This document shows, one piece after another, positions 34,771 to 44,266 of a stretch of DNA of 64,000 nt. A program made the position numbers and the translations under genes. The DNA comes from Pedobacter sp. (GTDB lineage: Bacteria; Bacteroidota; Bacteroidia; Sphingobacteriales; Sphingobacteriaceae), in NCBI RefSeq assembly GCF_031119335.1, contig NZ_JAVHXT010000001.1:1-64000 (forward strand). Direction: 5' to 3'. The notes beneath the pieces are model-generated. The model was not told where the DNA came from. It was given only the letters and a program-made list of their open reading frames with translations, and ran no database searches. Position 1 is the first letter of the stretch. Every line of letters starts with the position of its first letter.

Positions 34771-37700
34771 TTAAAAAGTTAAGGATAAACCAAAAGATGC
34801 GATAGTAGAAGGAGGATATACATCATCGTTACCAATGTATCCTGATTGGAAGTTCCTTCTAGGATACATTCCTTTTCTAGCCGTGGTTAACCAAGCATTA
34901 TTTGCTGAAAAGTAAATAAGCGCATTTGATATATTTTTATTTTTCAAAAAGCTTTTAGGTACGTTGTAAGATAAATTGATATTGGTTAACTCTAACATAT
35001 TAGATGATACTAGCCATCGGGTAGAGTTTGCTGCTTCGATATTAACAGGGTTAGTACCTGAAGTTACAATAGCTACATCAGTAATGTCTCCAGGTTGGCG
35101 CCATCTGTTAAGCAAGTCTTTGTGTTGGCTGCCGTATGTTAATGAACCTGTCATAAAAGATCTATAGCCTCCATCATAGAATTTACTGCCTAACTGATAG
35201 TAGAAATTAACTCTCAAATTAAAGTTTTTCCATGTAACATCGGCTCCAAATCCGCCAGTTAATTTCGGCATTGCGGTGCCAGTATAACCATACAAGCTTT
35301 TTTCCACATTTTCTGTGTACTGAACGCCATCTATTTCTTTCAGTTCGTTAGGAGCAAAGGTAAATCGATCAAGATCTGCTCGGAAAAGGTTAAAGCCAGT
35401 TTCAGGGTTTACACCATACCATTCTCTTAACCAAAAATCATATCTTGAATGCCCTGCTTCAATTTTATAGATTGAACTCGTGTATGGATCTACTGGTAAA
35501 GAAGTGATCTTATTTTTGATGTAAGTAGAATTTACATTAAAGCCTATAGTCCAATCATTTGTTTTAAAAACTTGAGTATTCAAATTTACTTCTACGCCTC
35601 TATTGTACATCGATCCTGCATTCTGATCAATTGTTCCTATTCCGGTAGATATTGCCTGGGGAACGCTGAATAACAAATTACTAGATACACGATTGAAATA
35701 TTCCAAAGATCCATTTAAGCGGTTGCCGAATAAAGCAAACTCTGCACCAACATCAAAGCTTTTCGAAACTTCCCAAGTTAACTCTCGGTTTCCTAAGCTA
35801 GATTGTACGTATCCTGGTTCGCCGTTATTACTAGGAGCGTAAAGTGCTCTCCATGGATAGTAGTCGCTCAAATCATCATTGCCCACTACGCCATACGAAG
35901 TTCTTAATTTCAACTGATTTACAAATTTTACGTTGTTCATGAAATTTTCTTTGTGGATAGCCCAGCCTGCACCTACCGACCAAAAGTTACCCCAACGAAC
36001 AGCTTGATAAAAACGAGAAGAACGATCTCTTCTAAAAGATGCCGATGCGAAGTATTTCTCGTCATAATCATAATTTAGCCTAGATAGATAGCCCTCTACA
36101 CGATAATTATGAGTATATGAGTTAGGATTTGCGTTAATTTCTGTAAAGTTTGCATACTCAAAATTATCGCCTATAATGGTTTGCGTTTTCATTGAGCTAG
36201 AAAGATACCAGTATTGAAATTGATAGCTCTCATGTCCGGCAAGAACATCAAAATGGTGTTTGCCGAAGTTCTTATTATAATTCAAAAGCTGTTGGAATGT
36301 CCACGTTGTGGTATTGGAAGTATTTTGTGCCGATGAACCTGCCGTACCTAATTGGGGATATGCAAATCCTCCGTTCCAGCTACGAAACATGTTAGAGCCT
36401 AGTGTGCCATTCGCTGTAAATTTTAAACCTTCTACAAGGGTTACGTCTGTATATCCTGTAAGGTTTATCGTTTGGCGTAAAAGCCCTCTGTAATTATCAT
36501 GAACCTGAAATGGGTGGTTACTACCTGAATAAGCATCTCTTTTCGGGATAACAATAGAACCATCTGCAGAAGTCCATCCGCCCCCGAAATCAGGAATCTT
36601 ATTGCCTTCTGCATCCAAAATATACTGACCAGTGGCTGGATTATGCAAATGGATTGGAAAAATATTACCTAAATATCTCGTAGCTCTAAACGGGTTAGAA
36701 ATTGCGCCGCTAGTTTCTGATTGCTCGCCAAAAGATTTTGAGTGGCCAACATTAAGATTACTTCCCATTTTAAGCCATTTGGTTATTTGAGAATTAACAT
36801 TTGCTTTTGCTGATATTCTGCTAAAACCAGAGCCAATGATAAAACCTTCTTCATTCATATAGCCTAAAGAGGTATAATAATCTGTTTTTTCTGTTCCTCC
36901 GCTTATAGCGATGGTACCATCGTGCCTTTTTCCCGTCTGTGTAATGCCTCCATACCAATCGGTATCATCTGCCCAGTGATTAACAGCATTCGGATTTAAC
37001 TTTCCATTGCTGTCAAACAATTCTGATGCGCTCATCAAATAAGGGTTGTAACTAAGGCCAGCCAATAAGTTGGGACCAGCCTGCGCATTGGCATTTTGTA
37101 ACGTACTACCGTTTAATAACAAAGAGTTTCTATGAGATTCCCAGTAAAGCTCCATGTAATCTTTATCGTTTAAACGTTCATAATCTGTACTTTGCCTCGA
37201 TGTTAAACCAAAGTTATATTTTGCCACAATTACAGGTTTTCCAGATTTTCCTTTCTTGGTGTTGATCAATAAAACGCCATTTGCTCCTCTAGCACCATAT
37301 AGTGCTGAAGATGCTGCGTCTTTTAAAACTGTAATGCTCTCAATATCATTTGGGTTAATGCTGCTAATGGCATTGTCATAATAAATACCATCTAAAATAA
37401 TTAATGGATTATTGCTTGCGTTAAGCGAGCCAAGCCCCCTAATGCGGATCGTAGGTTCAGACCCCGGTTGTCCGTTGGATGTTCCTATTTGTAAGCCAGG
37501 TGTAGTACCTGCCAACGCTTGTGTTACTTCCGTACTTGGTCTGTTTTTGAAAACATCTTCGTTAATGACAGCTGCAGAACCAGTAAACGTACTTTTCTTC
37601 GCAGTACCGTAAGCTACAACCATTACCTGGTTCAGGGTTTCTAACTGCGGCGACATTCTAATATCGATTTTTGAACGTCCATTCACAGCAATTTCTAAGT

Positions 37701-38247
37701 TTTGGTAGCCAACCGATGAAATCAATAACACATCAGTAGCTTTTACTCCATCTAAACGATAATTGCCTTCGCTATCTGTTGAAGTACCTTTTGTTGTTCC
37801 CTTAATAGTTAAGTTGGCAAAAGGGATTGGATTTCCATCTTCCGCAGAAACTATTTTTCCAGTGAGTTGTTGCTGTGTTTGTTTAGTTTCAATGTTTCCA
37901 AGTTTTGAAATTGGCTTTACAGCGTTTGGTTGCTTTTTGTAAAGTACAATTGTTTTATCTTCTATAGAAGCTTGTAACGGTTGATCTACCAGGATTTTAT
38001 CTAAGAAGTCTACAAGCGGCATATTGGTTGCTGCAATAGATACTGGTTTAGTTTCTTTTAAGTGAAGTACATTGGCGTAAACAGCGTAGCCAGTTTGTTT
38101 ACGAATGTTGTCTAATACTTTTTCAAACGGCAGTTTGTTTGCCTTTAAAGTTATGGTTTGGGAGTAGCCGGCGGCACTTACATGAATGAAGCCCGCCGTG
38201 AGAAAGATAATAATCAATCTCAATACTCTAAATAGGTAATGGTTCAT
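34771..38247 (-). CDS. SusC/RagA-family TonB-linked outer-membrane protein with STN domain
   Basis: About 1158 residues from the start at 38247 (MNHYLFRVLRLIIIFLTAG, signal peptide, ends SAAG). The frame is open 29 codons further upstream without leader character. Order: STN/secretin-TonB N-terminal domain (about 30-100, TITLKANKLPFEKVLDNIRKQTG), CarboxypepD_reg-like domain (about 120-205), SusC signature VVAYGT, plug (LRGLGSLNASNNPLIILDG...ESITVLKDAASSALYGARGANGVLLI), and a large barrel. The STN domain lets it signal to the FecR-type anti-sigma factor encoded upstream. With SusD it imports oligomers by TonB energy. Confidence 0.93.
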   Translation of the reverse strand: MNHYLFRVLRLIIIFLTAGFIHVSAAGYSQTITLKANKLPFEKVLDNIRKQTGYAVYANVLHLKETKPVSIAATNMPLVDFLDKILVDQPLQASIEDKTIVLYKKQPNAVKPISKLGNIETKQTQQQLTGKIVSAEDGNPIPFANLTIKGTTKGTSTDSEGNYRLDGVKATDVLLISSVGYQNLEIAVNGRSKIDIRMSPQLETLNQVMVVAYGTAKKSTFTGSAAVINEDVFKNRPSTEVTQALAGTTPGLQIGTSNGQPGSEPTIRIRGLGSLNASNNPLIILDGIYYDNAISSINPNDIESITVLKDAASSALYGARGANGVLLINTKKGKSGKPVIVAKYNFGLTSRQSTDYERLNDKDYMELYWESHRNSLLLNGSTLQNANAQAGPNLLAGLSYNPYLMSASELFDSNGKLNPNAVNHWADDTDWYGGITQTGKRHDGTIAISGGTEKTDYYTSLGYMNEEGFIIGSGFSRISAKANVNSQITKWLKMGSNLNVGHSKSFGEQSETSGAISNPFRATRYLGNIFPIHLHNPATGQYILDAEGNKIPDFGGGWTSADGSIVIPKRDAYSGSNHPFQVHDNYRGLLRQTINLTGYTDVTLVEGLKFTANGTLGSNMFRSWNGGFAYPQLGTAGSSAQNTSNTTTWTFQQLLNYNKNFGKHHFDVLAGHESYQFQYWYLSSSMKTQTIIGDNFEYANFTEINANPNSYTHNYRVEGYLSRLNYDYDEKYFASASFRRDRSSRFYQAVRWGNFWSVGAGWAIHKENFMNNVKFVNQLKLRTSYGVVGNDDLSDYYPWRALYAPSNNGEPGYVQSSLGNRELTWEVSKSFDVGAEFALFGNRLNGSLEYFNRVSSNLLFSVPQAISTGIGTIDQNAGSMYNRGVEVNLNTQVFKTNDWTIGFNVNSTYIKNKITSLPVDPYTSSIYKIEAGHSRYDFWLREWYGVNPETGFNLFRADLDRFTFAPNELKEIDGVQYTENVEKSLYGYTGTAMPKLTGGFGADVTWKNFNLRVNFYYQLGSKFYDGGYRSFMTGSLTYGSQHKDLLNRWRQPGDITDVAIVTSGTNPVNIEAANSTRWLVSSNMLELTNINLSYNVPKSFLKNKNISNALIYFSANNAWLTTARKGMYPRRNFQSGYIGNDDVYPPSTIASFGLSLTF

Positions 38248-38370
38248 TAAATTGTTTGAGGTTAGGATAATAAAATGTTTGGTTCTGCTTTTTAAGGAAA
38301 ATGTTGACGTTTTTCCCTTTTTTAAGAGACGCAAGCCGAACGTCTGTTTAGTTAGTATTTATGCGCTATT

Positions 38371-39588
38371 TCACCTCCCGTTTGCTGTGTTATTAATAAT
38401 GACTTTATAATTGTTGTTTTGGTCCGTTTTAATACGGTATTTAATGGCGCTGCTTTCTAAAAAGCGTAAAACGGTTGCAAGTTTATCGGTCTTAAATGCG
38501 TTTCCTGTAAATCTGTCGGTAGGGATGCCACCTTCATATTCGATCTTTATGTTGTACCAACGAGCCATTTCTCTCATGATTTGGTCAAAAGATTTATCAT
38601 CAAAAGAAAATTGACCATATTTCCATGCTACAATCTTATCTACGTCAACATTACTGATTTTGGTTTCTAATCCGTTTAAAGTTGCTTGTTGGCCTGGCGC
38701 AATTTTGTTAATGTTCTTAGACGAAAGATTTACGATTTCTACACTTCCTGTTACCAACGTTGTTTTAAGTTGAAATTCTTCAGCATAGGCTGAAACATTA
38801 AATTCAGTACCCAATACATTTACAGTTTGTCCATTACTTAATACTTTAAAAGGGATTTTATTTCCAGAGATGAGTTGATGTTTTATTTCGAAGTAAGCCT
38901 CGCCTTCCAGCTTTACAATTCGCTCGTTCGATGCAAATCTAGATGGATAAGTAAGTTTGCTATCAGCGTTTAACCATACTTGAGAACCGTCTGGCAACAC
39001 TACTTTATAGTTGCCTCCTATAGGGGTTTTTAAAACTAAAGTTTCTGACGCAGCGTTTTTGTCGTTTACAATTGATGATCCATCCAAATAGGTAATATCT
39101 TTTCCCACAACAATGCCCGACTGCTTTGAGTTCAAATCAATCGTTCTGCCATCAGCAAGTGTAAGCGTAGCTTTGTTTCCGCCAGGAAGGATGTCAGCTG
39201 CATTAACTACATCTTCTTTGTCAGTGTTTTTTTGCGACTCGCGATTGATTAAGAATAAGGTAGTTGTTGCAATTACTAGTAATGCTGCGGCATACGGTAG
39301 CCATTTGCGTACACGATAATATAAAGGCACGATTGAAGGCTGCTTGGTTCTCTGCGCAACTTTGTCTAAAATTCGTTGCTCACGATTAGTGGCCTCGTCA
39401 TCATTCCATAATTCCCAATAAAGACGTATGTCTTTGATTAGTAAGTTGTTTTGATTAAGCCTTTCTATCAGTTGCTGGTTTTGCGGGTCGGCATTAGCCC
39501 ACTGCTGAAGTTCTAGCAATTGTTGGTCGTTAAGGCTTTCATCTAGGTATTTTCCTAGTAGCTCTATTATACGGTCTGTTTGGTGCAC
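38371..39588 (-). CDS. FecR-family anti-sigma factor
   Basis: 405 residues. The N-terminal cytoplasmic sigma-binding helix region (1-90) includes LLGKYLDESLNDQQLLELQQW. One membrane segment lies about 93-112 (WLPYAAALLVIATTTLFLIN). The periplasmic FecR domain covers about 135-290 (LADGRTIDLNSKQ, LPDGSQVWLNADSKLTYPSRF), and the C-terminal DUF4974 domain about 310-395. It senses the STN domain of SusC and controls the sigma factor encoded upstream. Same strand and order (sigma, FecR, SusC, SusD) as in known trans-envelope systems. Confidence 0.92.
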   Translation of the reverse strand: MHQTDRIIELLGKYLDESLNDQQLLELQQWANADPQNQQLIERLNQNNLLIKDIRLYWELWNDDEATNREQRILDKVAQRTKQPSIVPLYYRVRKWLPYAAALLVIATTTLFLINRESQKNTDKEDVVNAADILPGGNKATLTLADGRTIDLNSKQSGIVVGKDITYLDGSSIVNDKNAASETLVLKTPIGGNYKVVLPDGSQVWLNADSKLTYPSRFASNERIVKLEGEAYFEIKHQLISGNKIPFKVLSNGQTVNVLGTEFNVSAYAEEFQLKTTLVTGSVEIVNLSSKNINKIAPGQQATLNGLETKISNVDVDKIVAWKYGQFSFDDKSFDQIMREMARWYNIKIEYEGGIPTDRFTGNAFKTDKLATVLRFLESSAIKYRIKTDQNNNYKVIINNTANGR

Positions 39589-39646
39589 TTGTCTCGTTTT
39601 TTTATAGAAACGAAATCAAAAGATAAATCTGTCCAAAAAAAATAAT

Positions 39647-40270
39647 CTAATTAAAATTTTTGTAGAAAAATATTTTGGCAAAGATTAAGTATGCCAGTAA
39701 ATCCTTGCCCACAAATGTTTTACGGATAGCGGCTAATGCTTTTTTCTTGGCAACAAATACTGCGTTTGGAGTTACATTTAATCGATTACAAATTTCATCT
39801 GTAGTGAGTCCCTCCAAGTAGTGCATTTTGAAAACGTCTTGTTGTCTGTGTGGAAGACGATTGATTTCTTGAAATAGAGATTTGATAACTTCTGCATGAA
39901 TAAGGTGAGTTAGAGGGTCGTTATCGTTCAACATCAAATCTTCATCTAGCTCAACAGAGAGGTTTTTAGCTTGCTGCACAGCTGATTTTAGGTAATCGAA
40001 ACAAGCATTACGTGTGGTGATGTATAAGAAAGATTTGATATTGCTTTCATTTTCAAAATTCTCTTTACGTTGCCATAATTTCGAGAAGGTATCTGCAACT
40101 ATTTCTTCGGCGGTTTCTTTATTGCGACAGATTTTGTACGCATGGAAAGTAAGTGCATGCAGATGTTGTTTCATTACATACTGGAAAGCAATCTCGCTTC
40201 CAGTACGAAAATCATCCATTAGATTATCTGTCCTACTCATGTATAAGCTAATATAGCTATTCATAAGCAA
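39647..40270 (-). CDS. ECF-type RNA polymerase sigma-70 factor
   Basis: 207 residues. Sigma region 2 covers about 20-90 (FQYVMKQHLHALTFHAYKICRNKETAEEIVADTFSKLW), and region 4 about 125-185 (INRLPHRQQDVFKMHYLEGLTTDEICNRLNVTPNAV). Family: FecI-like sigma factors of Bacteroidota. The exact start is unsure, because in-frame Met codons at residues 1, 2, 11 and 18 are possible. It heads the FecI-FecR-SusC-SusD series and shares a 237-base divergent promoter region with the phosphodiester glycosidase gene. Confidence 0.9.
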   Translation of the reverse strand: MLMNSYISLYMSRTDNLMDDFRTGSEIAFQYVMKQHLHALTFHAYKICRNKETAEEIVADTFSKLWQRKENFENESNIKSFLYITTRNACFDYLKSAVQQAKNLSVELDEDLMLNDNDPLTHLIHAEVIKSLFQEINRLPHRQQDVFKMHYLEGLTTDEICNRLNVTPNAVFVAKKKALAAIRKTFVGKDLLAYLIFAKIFFYKNFN

Positions 40271-40507
40271 AATTATTACGAATATTCAAGAAAGCAATAA
40301 TCGTTGTGAAAACTGGTCGCAGAAAATAAATAGAATAAAGGTGAAATTACTTAAAGATTAACCCACTTTAACGAACATATAATGTTTGAAAAAAATTAAT
40401 ATATGATTGTTTATTTAAAATAAATATTAAAAATACTTTTAACTTAATAATTTATTTTAATAAGTTTAGCTAAATTTTTTATTTATTAATAAATTAACCT
40501 AACCTTT

Positions 40508-42058
40508 ATGAACAAATTTTTACTTACTATTTGCTTTGCTATCTGCTTTTATAGTTATAGCAAAGCACAAGACATTTTAGTGAACCGTTATTTTAACAGT
40601 GCTACTGCCGCCGCTGGTACTGCCGGTGAAGATGACGTGGTAGAACTAGTGGTGGTTAAAGACCATTTAGACATTAGAAAATACGTTGTTAAAGATTATG
40701 CCAATGGTGGTAGTAATTTAGATGACGGCGGTGCGAAGTTTCGCTTTAATGATATTGAACTTTGGAAAAACCTTAGATCAGGAACTACGATAGTTCTCCG
40801 CAGAATGTCGGCCTCAGAATTGGGATCGTATACCCCAGATGTCGATGCCTCTGATTTCAAAATAAGTATTGCTGTAAATGACACCAGGTATATGACAGAC
40901 CTTGCTGTTGGTAAAGCTTGGAACATGACTGTTAACGAAGTTGTTCTAATTAGTGCTGATACGGAAAGTACAACCGGTGATGGTGCAAATAAAGCAATTC
41001 ATGCTTTAGGTGTTGGTATTGGTAATTACTACAGTAGAGCGGTATGGAATGCAATTATGAGCCCGAAATCTTTGTTAGATGGTTATACTGGAGGGAACAA
41101 TGTAAAAGGTGTAGTTGCTTTGACTATGCCAAATGCACCAACTTATACTACACCTTTTGATCCTAACGCTGATTTAATCACATTGCCTTTATATTGGCAA
41201 AAAGAAACTGCTTTAATGGCTGGTTTTCCCGCTGGGATTCAGGTTTTTCGTACTACAACGCCTTATAATGGGCGACAAATGAATGCCTACGCAGTAGTGT
41301 TTGATCCAAGGTTGGTAGAATTTAAACCTACACATTCTGCTACATTTAAAACTCCGCAAAATTTTGTAAACGATGAAACGGGAACGGTTCTGGCTTGTTT
41401 AAATGGTGGTTTCTTTTTTACTACGGCACTAAGTCATATACAATACAATGGAACAACTGCTGCCAATAATGTGGCTTCTCTTAATCGTAGTGTTTACAAC
41501 GGCACCACAAGCACATATTATCCTACTAGGGGTACTTTCGGTCTTTCTCCAACTTGGAAACCAGATATTACTTGGACCTATAAAGTTGGTAACAATGTAT
41601 ATTCTTACTCTGTACCGTCACCAAACGACGTTAATGATGCACCACAGCCAGTGCCAACAACTACCGGTGGAACAATTTGGAATGTAGTAAGTGCTATAGG
41701 GGGTTCTCCTGTGTTGGTTAAAAATAGTGTTGTGAACGTTACTTCGGCGCAAGAATTAGCTGATCTTGATAACACTGCTCAAAGAGGTAGATCTGCTATT
41801 GGATATACTGCGGATGGCAAGGTTGTTTTGTTGGCTGTGGAAGGTGGCAATACTACCGTTAGTCCTAACGTTATGGGGTTAAGCTTAAACGACTTGTCTA
41901 ATTTAATGCTAGATATGGGTTGTGTGGCAGCGCTAAACCTAGATGGCGGCGGTTCTACAACACTACGTATCAACAACCAGTTAACGGTGCGTCCATCTAA
42001 TCCTAATGGTGAAGAACGTACTATGCCAGGCGTAATTTTAATCAAATCTAAAAACTAA
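40508..42058 (+). CDS. Exported phosphodiester glycosidase (NAGPA family)
   Basis: 516 residues. A signal peptide (1-20, SKAQ) leads into an N-terminal region (about 22-200) that I cannot assign with confidence. A NAGPA/phosphodiester glycosidase domain follows (about 225-515), with motifs CLNGGFFF, GRSAIGYTADGKVVLLAVEG and AALNLDGGGSTTLRI. The family removes alpha-linked sugars from phosphodiesters; the human member uncovers mannose 6-phosphate. It is divergent from the sigma/FecR/SusCD series and thus the likely enzyme of that locus. It probably releases a sugar from a phosphodiester-containing glycan. Confidence 0.85.
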   Translation: MNKFLLTICFAICFYSYSKAQDILVNRYFNSATAAAGTAGEDDVVELVVVKDHLDIRKYVVKDYANGGSNLDDGGAKFRFNDIELWKNLRSGTTIVLRRMSASELGSYTPDVDASDFKISIAVNDTRYMTDLAVGKAWNMTVNEVVLISADTESTTGDGANKAIHALGVGIGNYYSRAVWNAIMSPKSLLDGYTGGNNVKGVVALTMPNAPTYTTPFDPNADLITLPLYWQKETALMAGFPAGIQVFRTTTPYNGRQMNAYAVVFDPRLVEFKPTHSATFKTPQNFVNDETGTVLACLNGGFFFTTALSHIQYNGTTAANNVASLNRSVYNGTTSTYYPTRGTFGLSPTWKPDITWTYKVGNNVYSYSVPSPNDVNDAPQPVPTTTGGTIWNVVSAIGGSPVLVKNSVVNVTSAQELADLDNTAQRGRSAIGYTADGKVVLLAVEGGNTTVSPNVMGLSLNDLSNLMLDMGCVAALNLDGGGSTTLRINNQLTVRPSNPNGEERTMPGVILIKSKN

Positions 42059-42062
42059 GCTC

Positions 42063-42833
42063 ATGAAGAAAATCATCATATTATCCGCAATTATATTTTC
42101 GGCAATGTTTGTAAAAGCACAAGCCGTAGACTTAACCAAGCTTTTACAAGATATCAACGGTGGAAACGTAGCTTTCTCCACAACTAACGAGCAGGGCACT
42201 ACCATTAACACTTATGCAGATGTGAGCTGGGGCGATGGCTTCGGCGTAAATAACAGAGCGTTCATTCAAGCACTAAGAAATGTCGTGTTGCCAATCACAT
42301 TGCAAAAATTTAATGCCAAAAAAGATGCCGATGCTGTAAATGTCACTTGGGCAACTACCATGGAAAGAAATGCGCAACATTTTGAAATCCTTCGTTCTAC
42401 AGATGGTAAAAAATTTGAACGTATCACCACTGTTGGTGCTAAAGGCAACTCCAACGAATTGGTAAACTATTCTTTCAGGGATACAAAACCAGCAAATGGA
42501 ACGAACTATTACCAGTTAAAAAGTGTAGATAGGGACGGTACTTTCACTACGTCTATTATCGTTGCCGTGCAATTCGATTTAAACAAAACAGATATAGTTG
42601 TAATTGCGAATTCAGCAAATCAGAGTATCAAGGTTAATGTTTATTCACCTACTACTAAAGTCGCTAGTTTCTCAGTTTCAGATGTTAGTGGTAAAGTATT
42701 GTTCAATGCAAAAAATATTTCTTTGCAAAAAGGGAACAACGTATTGGAATATACCTTAAATGCGCCACCACAATTGTTAATTGCATTGTTGGCTTCTGCT
42801 AACGAAAAAAATGCGTATAAATTTTATTATTAA
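42063..42833 (+). CDS. Exported protein with FN3-like region and T9SS-type C-terminal domain
   Basis: 256 residues. A signal peptide (1-19, VKAQ) is followed by a short unknown part, then a domain common just before T9SS sorting domains (LQKFNAKKDADAVNVTWATTMERNAQHFEILRSTDGKKFERI ... NYYQLKSVDRDGT). The C-terminus (about 175-256; KVNVYSPTTKVASFSVSDVSGKVLF) resembles a degenerate type A sorting domain. It lies 4 bases after the glycosidase gene and is cotranscribed. It is probably a secreted or surface accessory protein. Confidence 0.7.
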   Translation: MKKIIILSAIIFSAMFVKAQAVDLTKLLQDINGGNVAFSTTNEQGTTINTYADVSWGDGFGVNNRAFIQALRNVVLPITLQKFNAKKDADAVNVTWATTMERNAQHFEILRSTDGKKFERITTVGAKGNSNELVNYSFRDTKPANGTNYYQLKSVDRDGTFTTSIIVAVQFDLNKTDIVVIANSANQSIKVNVYSPTTKVASFSVSDVSGKVLFNAKNISLQKGNNVLEYTLNAPPQLLIALLASANEKNAYKFYY

Positions 42834-42858
42834 TGTTTGATTAAAATCTCCAAGTCTA

Positions 42859-43737
42859 GTGAGCATTCGTAACCTAATTTTAGTGCTATGTTGCCTGTTT
42901 TTTTCTTGTGCAAAGAAAAAAGGTGAGCCGGCATCTCCAGTTTTATCAAGCAACCCAAACTCATTTTTTATGGGCGAGGTTAAGCCAGTAGCTTCAAAAA
43001 GTTGCTTTGCAGGTGCATATTATCGTAAATTGGTTTCGAGTGTAGACGTATGGGGAGGTATTGGTGGGCGAGTGGTTTTGCCCACCATTACTTTTGATCC
43101 TTCTAGAGTTAATCCTGCTAAGCCTGCGCAGTTTCTAGATAATCCGTCTGTTTATATGGGCGGCAACATGGGCGGGCAAGAAACCGATATTGGTTTAACT
43201 TGGGAAGTAATTCGTGATGAAAGTGGTGCTGTTACTGCAGATAGACGAGCATTTAGACCATTTTTAAGAAGAACCGCACATGCTGGAAGTGGGCAAGCTG
43301 CTCTGTATGAAAATGCTCCAGCCGAAGCTCGTTACTATTGGTACCAGGGCGAAGAAGTTACCATGTCGGTTAAAATTGTTGCTAACGGGATATTGAGGTT
43401 GACTGTTGAAGGTGCTGGAAAGAAATTTGAGAAGAATTTTGAGGCTGGAGGTTATACACTTGTAGGAAAGGGTGAGTTTAAACGTGTAAACGCCATTGAC
43501 CAAGTGGCAAATGAAGGGAAACCTGTGCAAGCTACAAAAACCAAGGTTGTTGCTGCCGAATGGAAAAACAGTTATTTATACCGTATCGTAAATGGAAATT
43601 TGGTAGAAACACCATTTCACGATGGTCGTTATACAGATATGAGATGTCCGAGTGCAAACAACTTTTCTATTTATTCTACTCAAGATGATCGTTCGAAAGG
43701 CGGAGAAAAAATAGAGATATATGGTGCTGGTTCTTAA
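42859..43737 (+). CDS. Lipoprotein of unknown function, third gene of the glycosidase operon
   Basis: 292 residues from a GTG start at 42859. The leader MSIRNLILVLCCLFFSC ends in a lipobox (Cys17). The mature part is beta-rich with many Trp/Tyr (DVWGGIGGRVVLP, ARYYWYQGEEVTMSVKIVANGILRLTVEG), suggesting a jelly-roll glycan-binding or lyase-like fold, but I do not recognise it. The gene follows the T9SS-domain gene by 25 bases. Its end overlaps the converging YfiT-like gene by 4 bases. Confidence 0.7.
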   Translation: MSIRNLILVLCCLFFSCAKKKGEPASPVLSSNPNSFFMGEVKPVASKSCFAGAYYRKLVSSVDVWGGIGGRVVLPTITFDPSRVNPAKPAQFLDNPSVYMGGNMGGQETDIGLTWEVIRDESGAVTADRRAFRPFLRRTAHAGSGQAALYENAPAEARYYWYQGEEVTMSVKIVANGILRLTVEGAGKKFEKNFEAGGYTLVGKGEFKRVNAIDQVANEGKPVQATKTKVVAAEWKNSYLYRIVNGNLVETPFHDGRYTDMRCPSANNFSIYSTQDDRSKGGEKIEIYGAGS

Positions 43738-44261
43738 TTGTTTTTAGCAATTAATATATGTGCTAAATGATGATTGCAATGCCAAGCGTAGATACCTATA
43801 TTCTTTTTTAATGATATAAGTTCATTGTTTTCTGGATGAATAAACTGTTTTTCTAAATCAGCTTCATTAAGATTTTCTAACAATAAAACCCATCTTTTAT
43901 GAAGACCTTCCAATATTTTGATAGAGCTTGCTATTGGAGTTTTGTAATCTGAGAGTTGTGCCCACAAATTTTCATGGTAAGGCTTGATAGTCGGCGTATC
44001 TTCTGTTAGTGCAAGTTTAAATCTTACAAAACTGTTCATGTGACTGTCTGCACAGTGATGCACCACTTGCTTTATCGTCCAACCGTTTGGTCTGTACTGT
44101 TTTTCTAATTCTTCTTCGCTCAGTTCTGCAGTAGCAGTATTCAGCCTTTCCGGAAAGCTTTCAATTACTTCAATCCAACCTTTAGTATGCACTAAAGTAA
44201 TCTCTTCAGGAGCATTAAACCTGCCAATTGGAAACTTTAAATGGTCAATGTTTTCGCTCAT
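43734..44261 (-). CDS. YfiT-like DinB-superfamily putative metal-dependent hydrolase/transferase
   Basis: 175 residues. Motifs of the YfiT/bacillithiol transferase subfamily are visible: LKFPIGRFNAPEEITL at the N-terminus, RPNGWTIKQVVHHCADSHMNS, and WHCNHHLAHI at the C-terminus, giving the three histidine ligands of the DinB four-helix bundle. The physiological thiol or substrate in Bacteroidota is not settled. Lies 5 bases downstream of the T9SS plug gene. Confidence 0.88.
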   Translation of the reverse strand: MSENIDHLKFPIGRFNAPEEITLVHTKGWIEVIESFPERLNTATAELSEEELEKQYRPNGWTIKQVVHHCADSHMNSFVRFKLALTEDTPTIKPYHENLWAQLSDYKTPIASSIKILEGLHKRWVLLLENLNEADLEKQFIHPENNELISLKKNIGIYAWHCNHHLAHILIAKNN

Positions 44262-44266
44262 TATTC

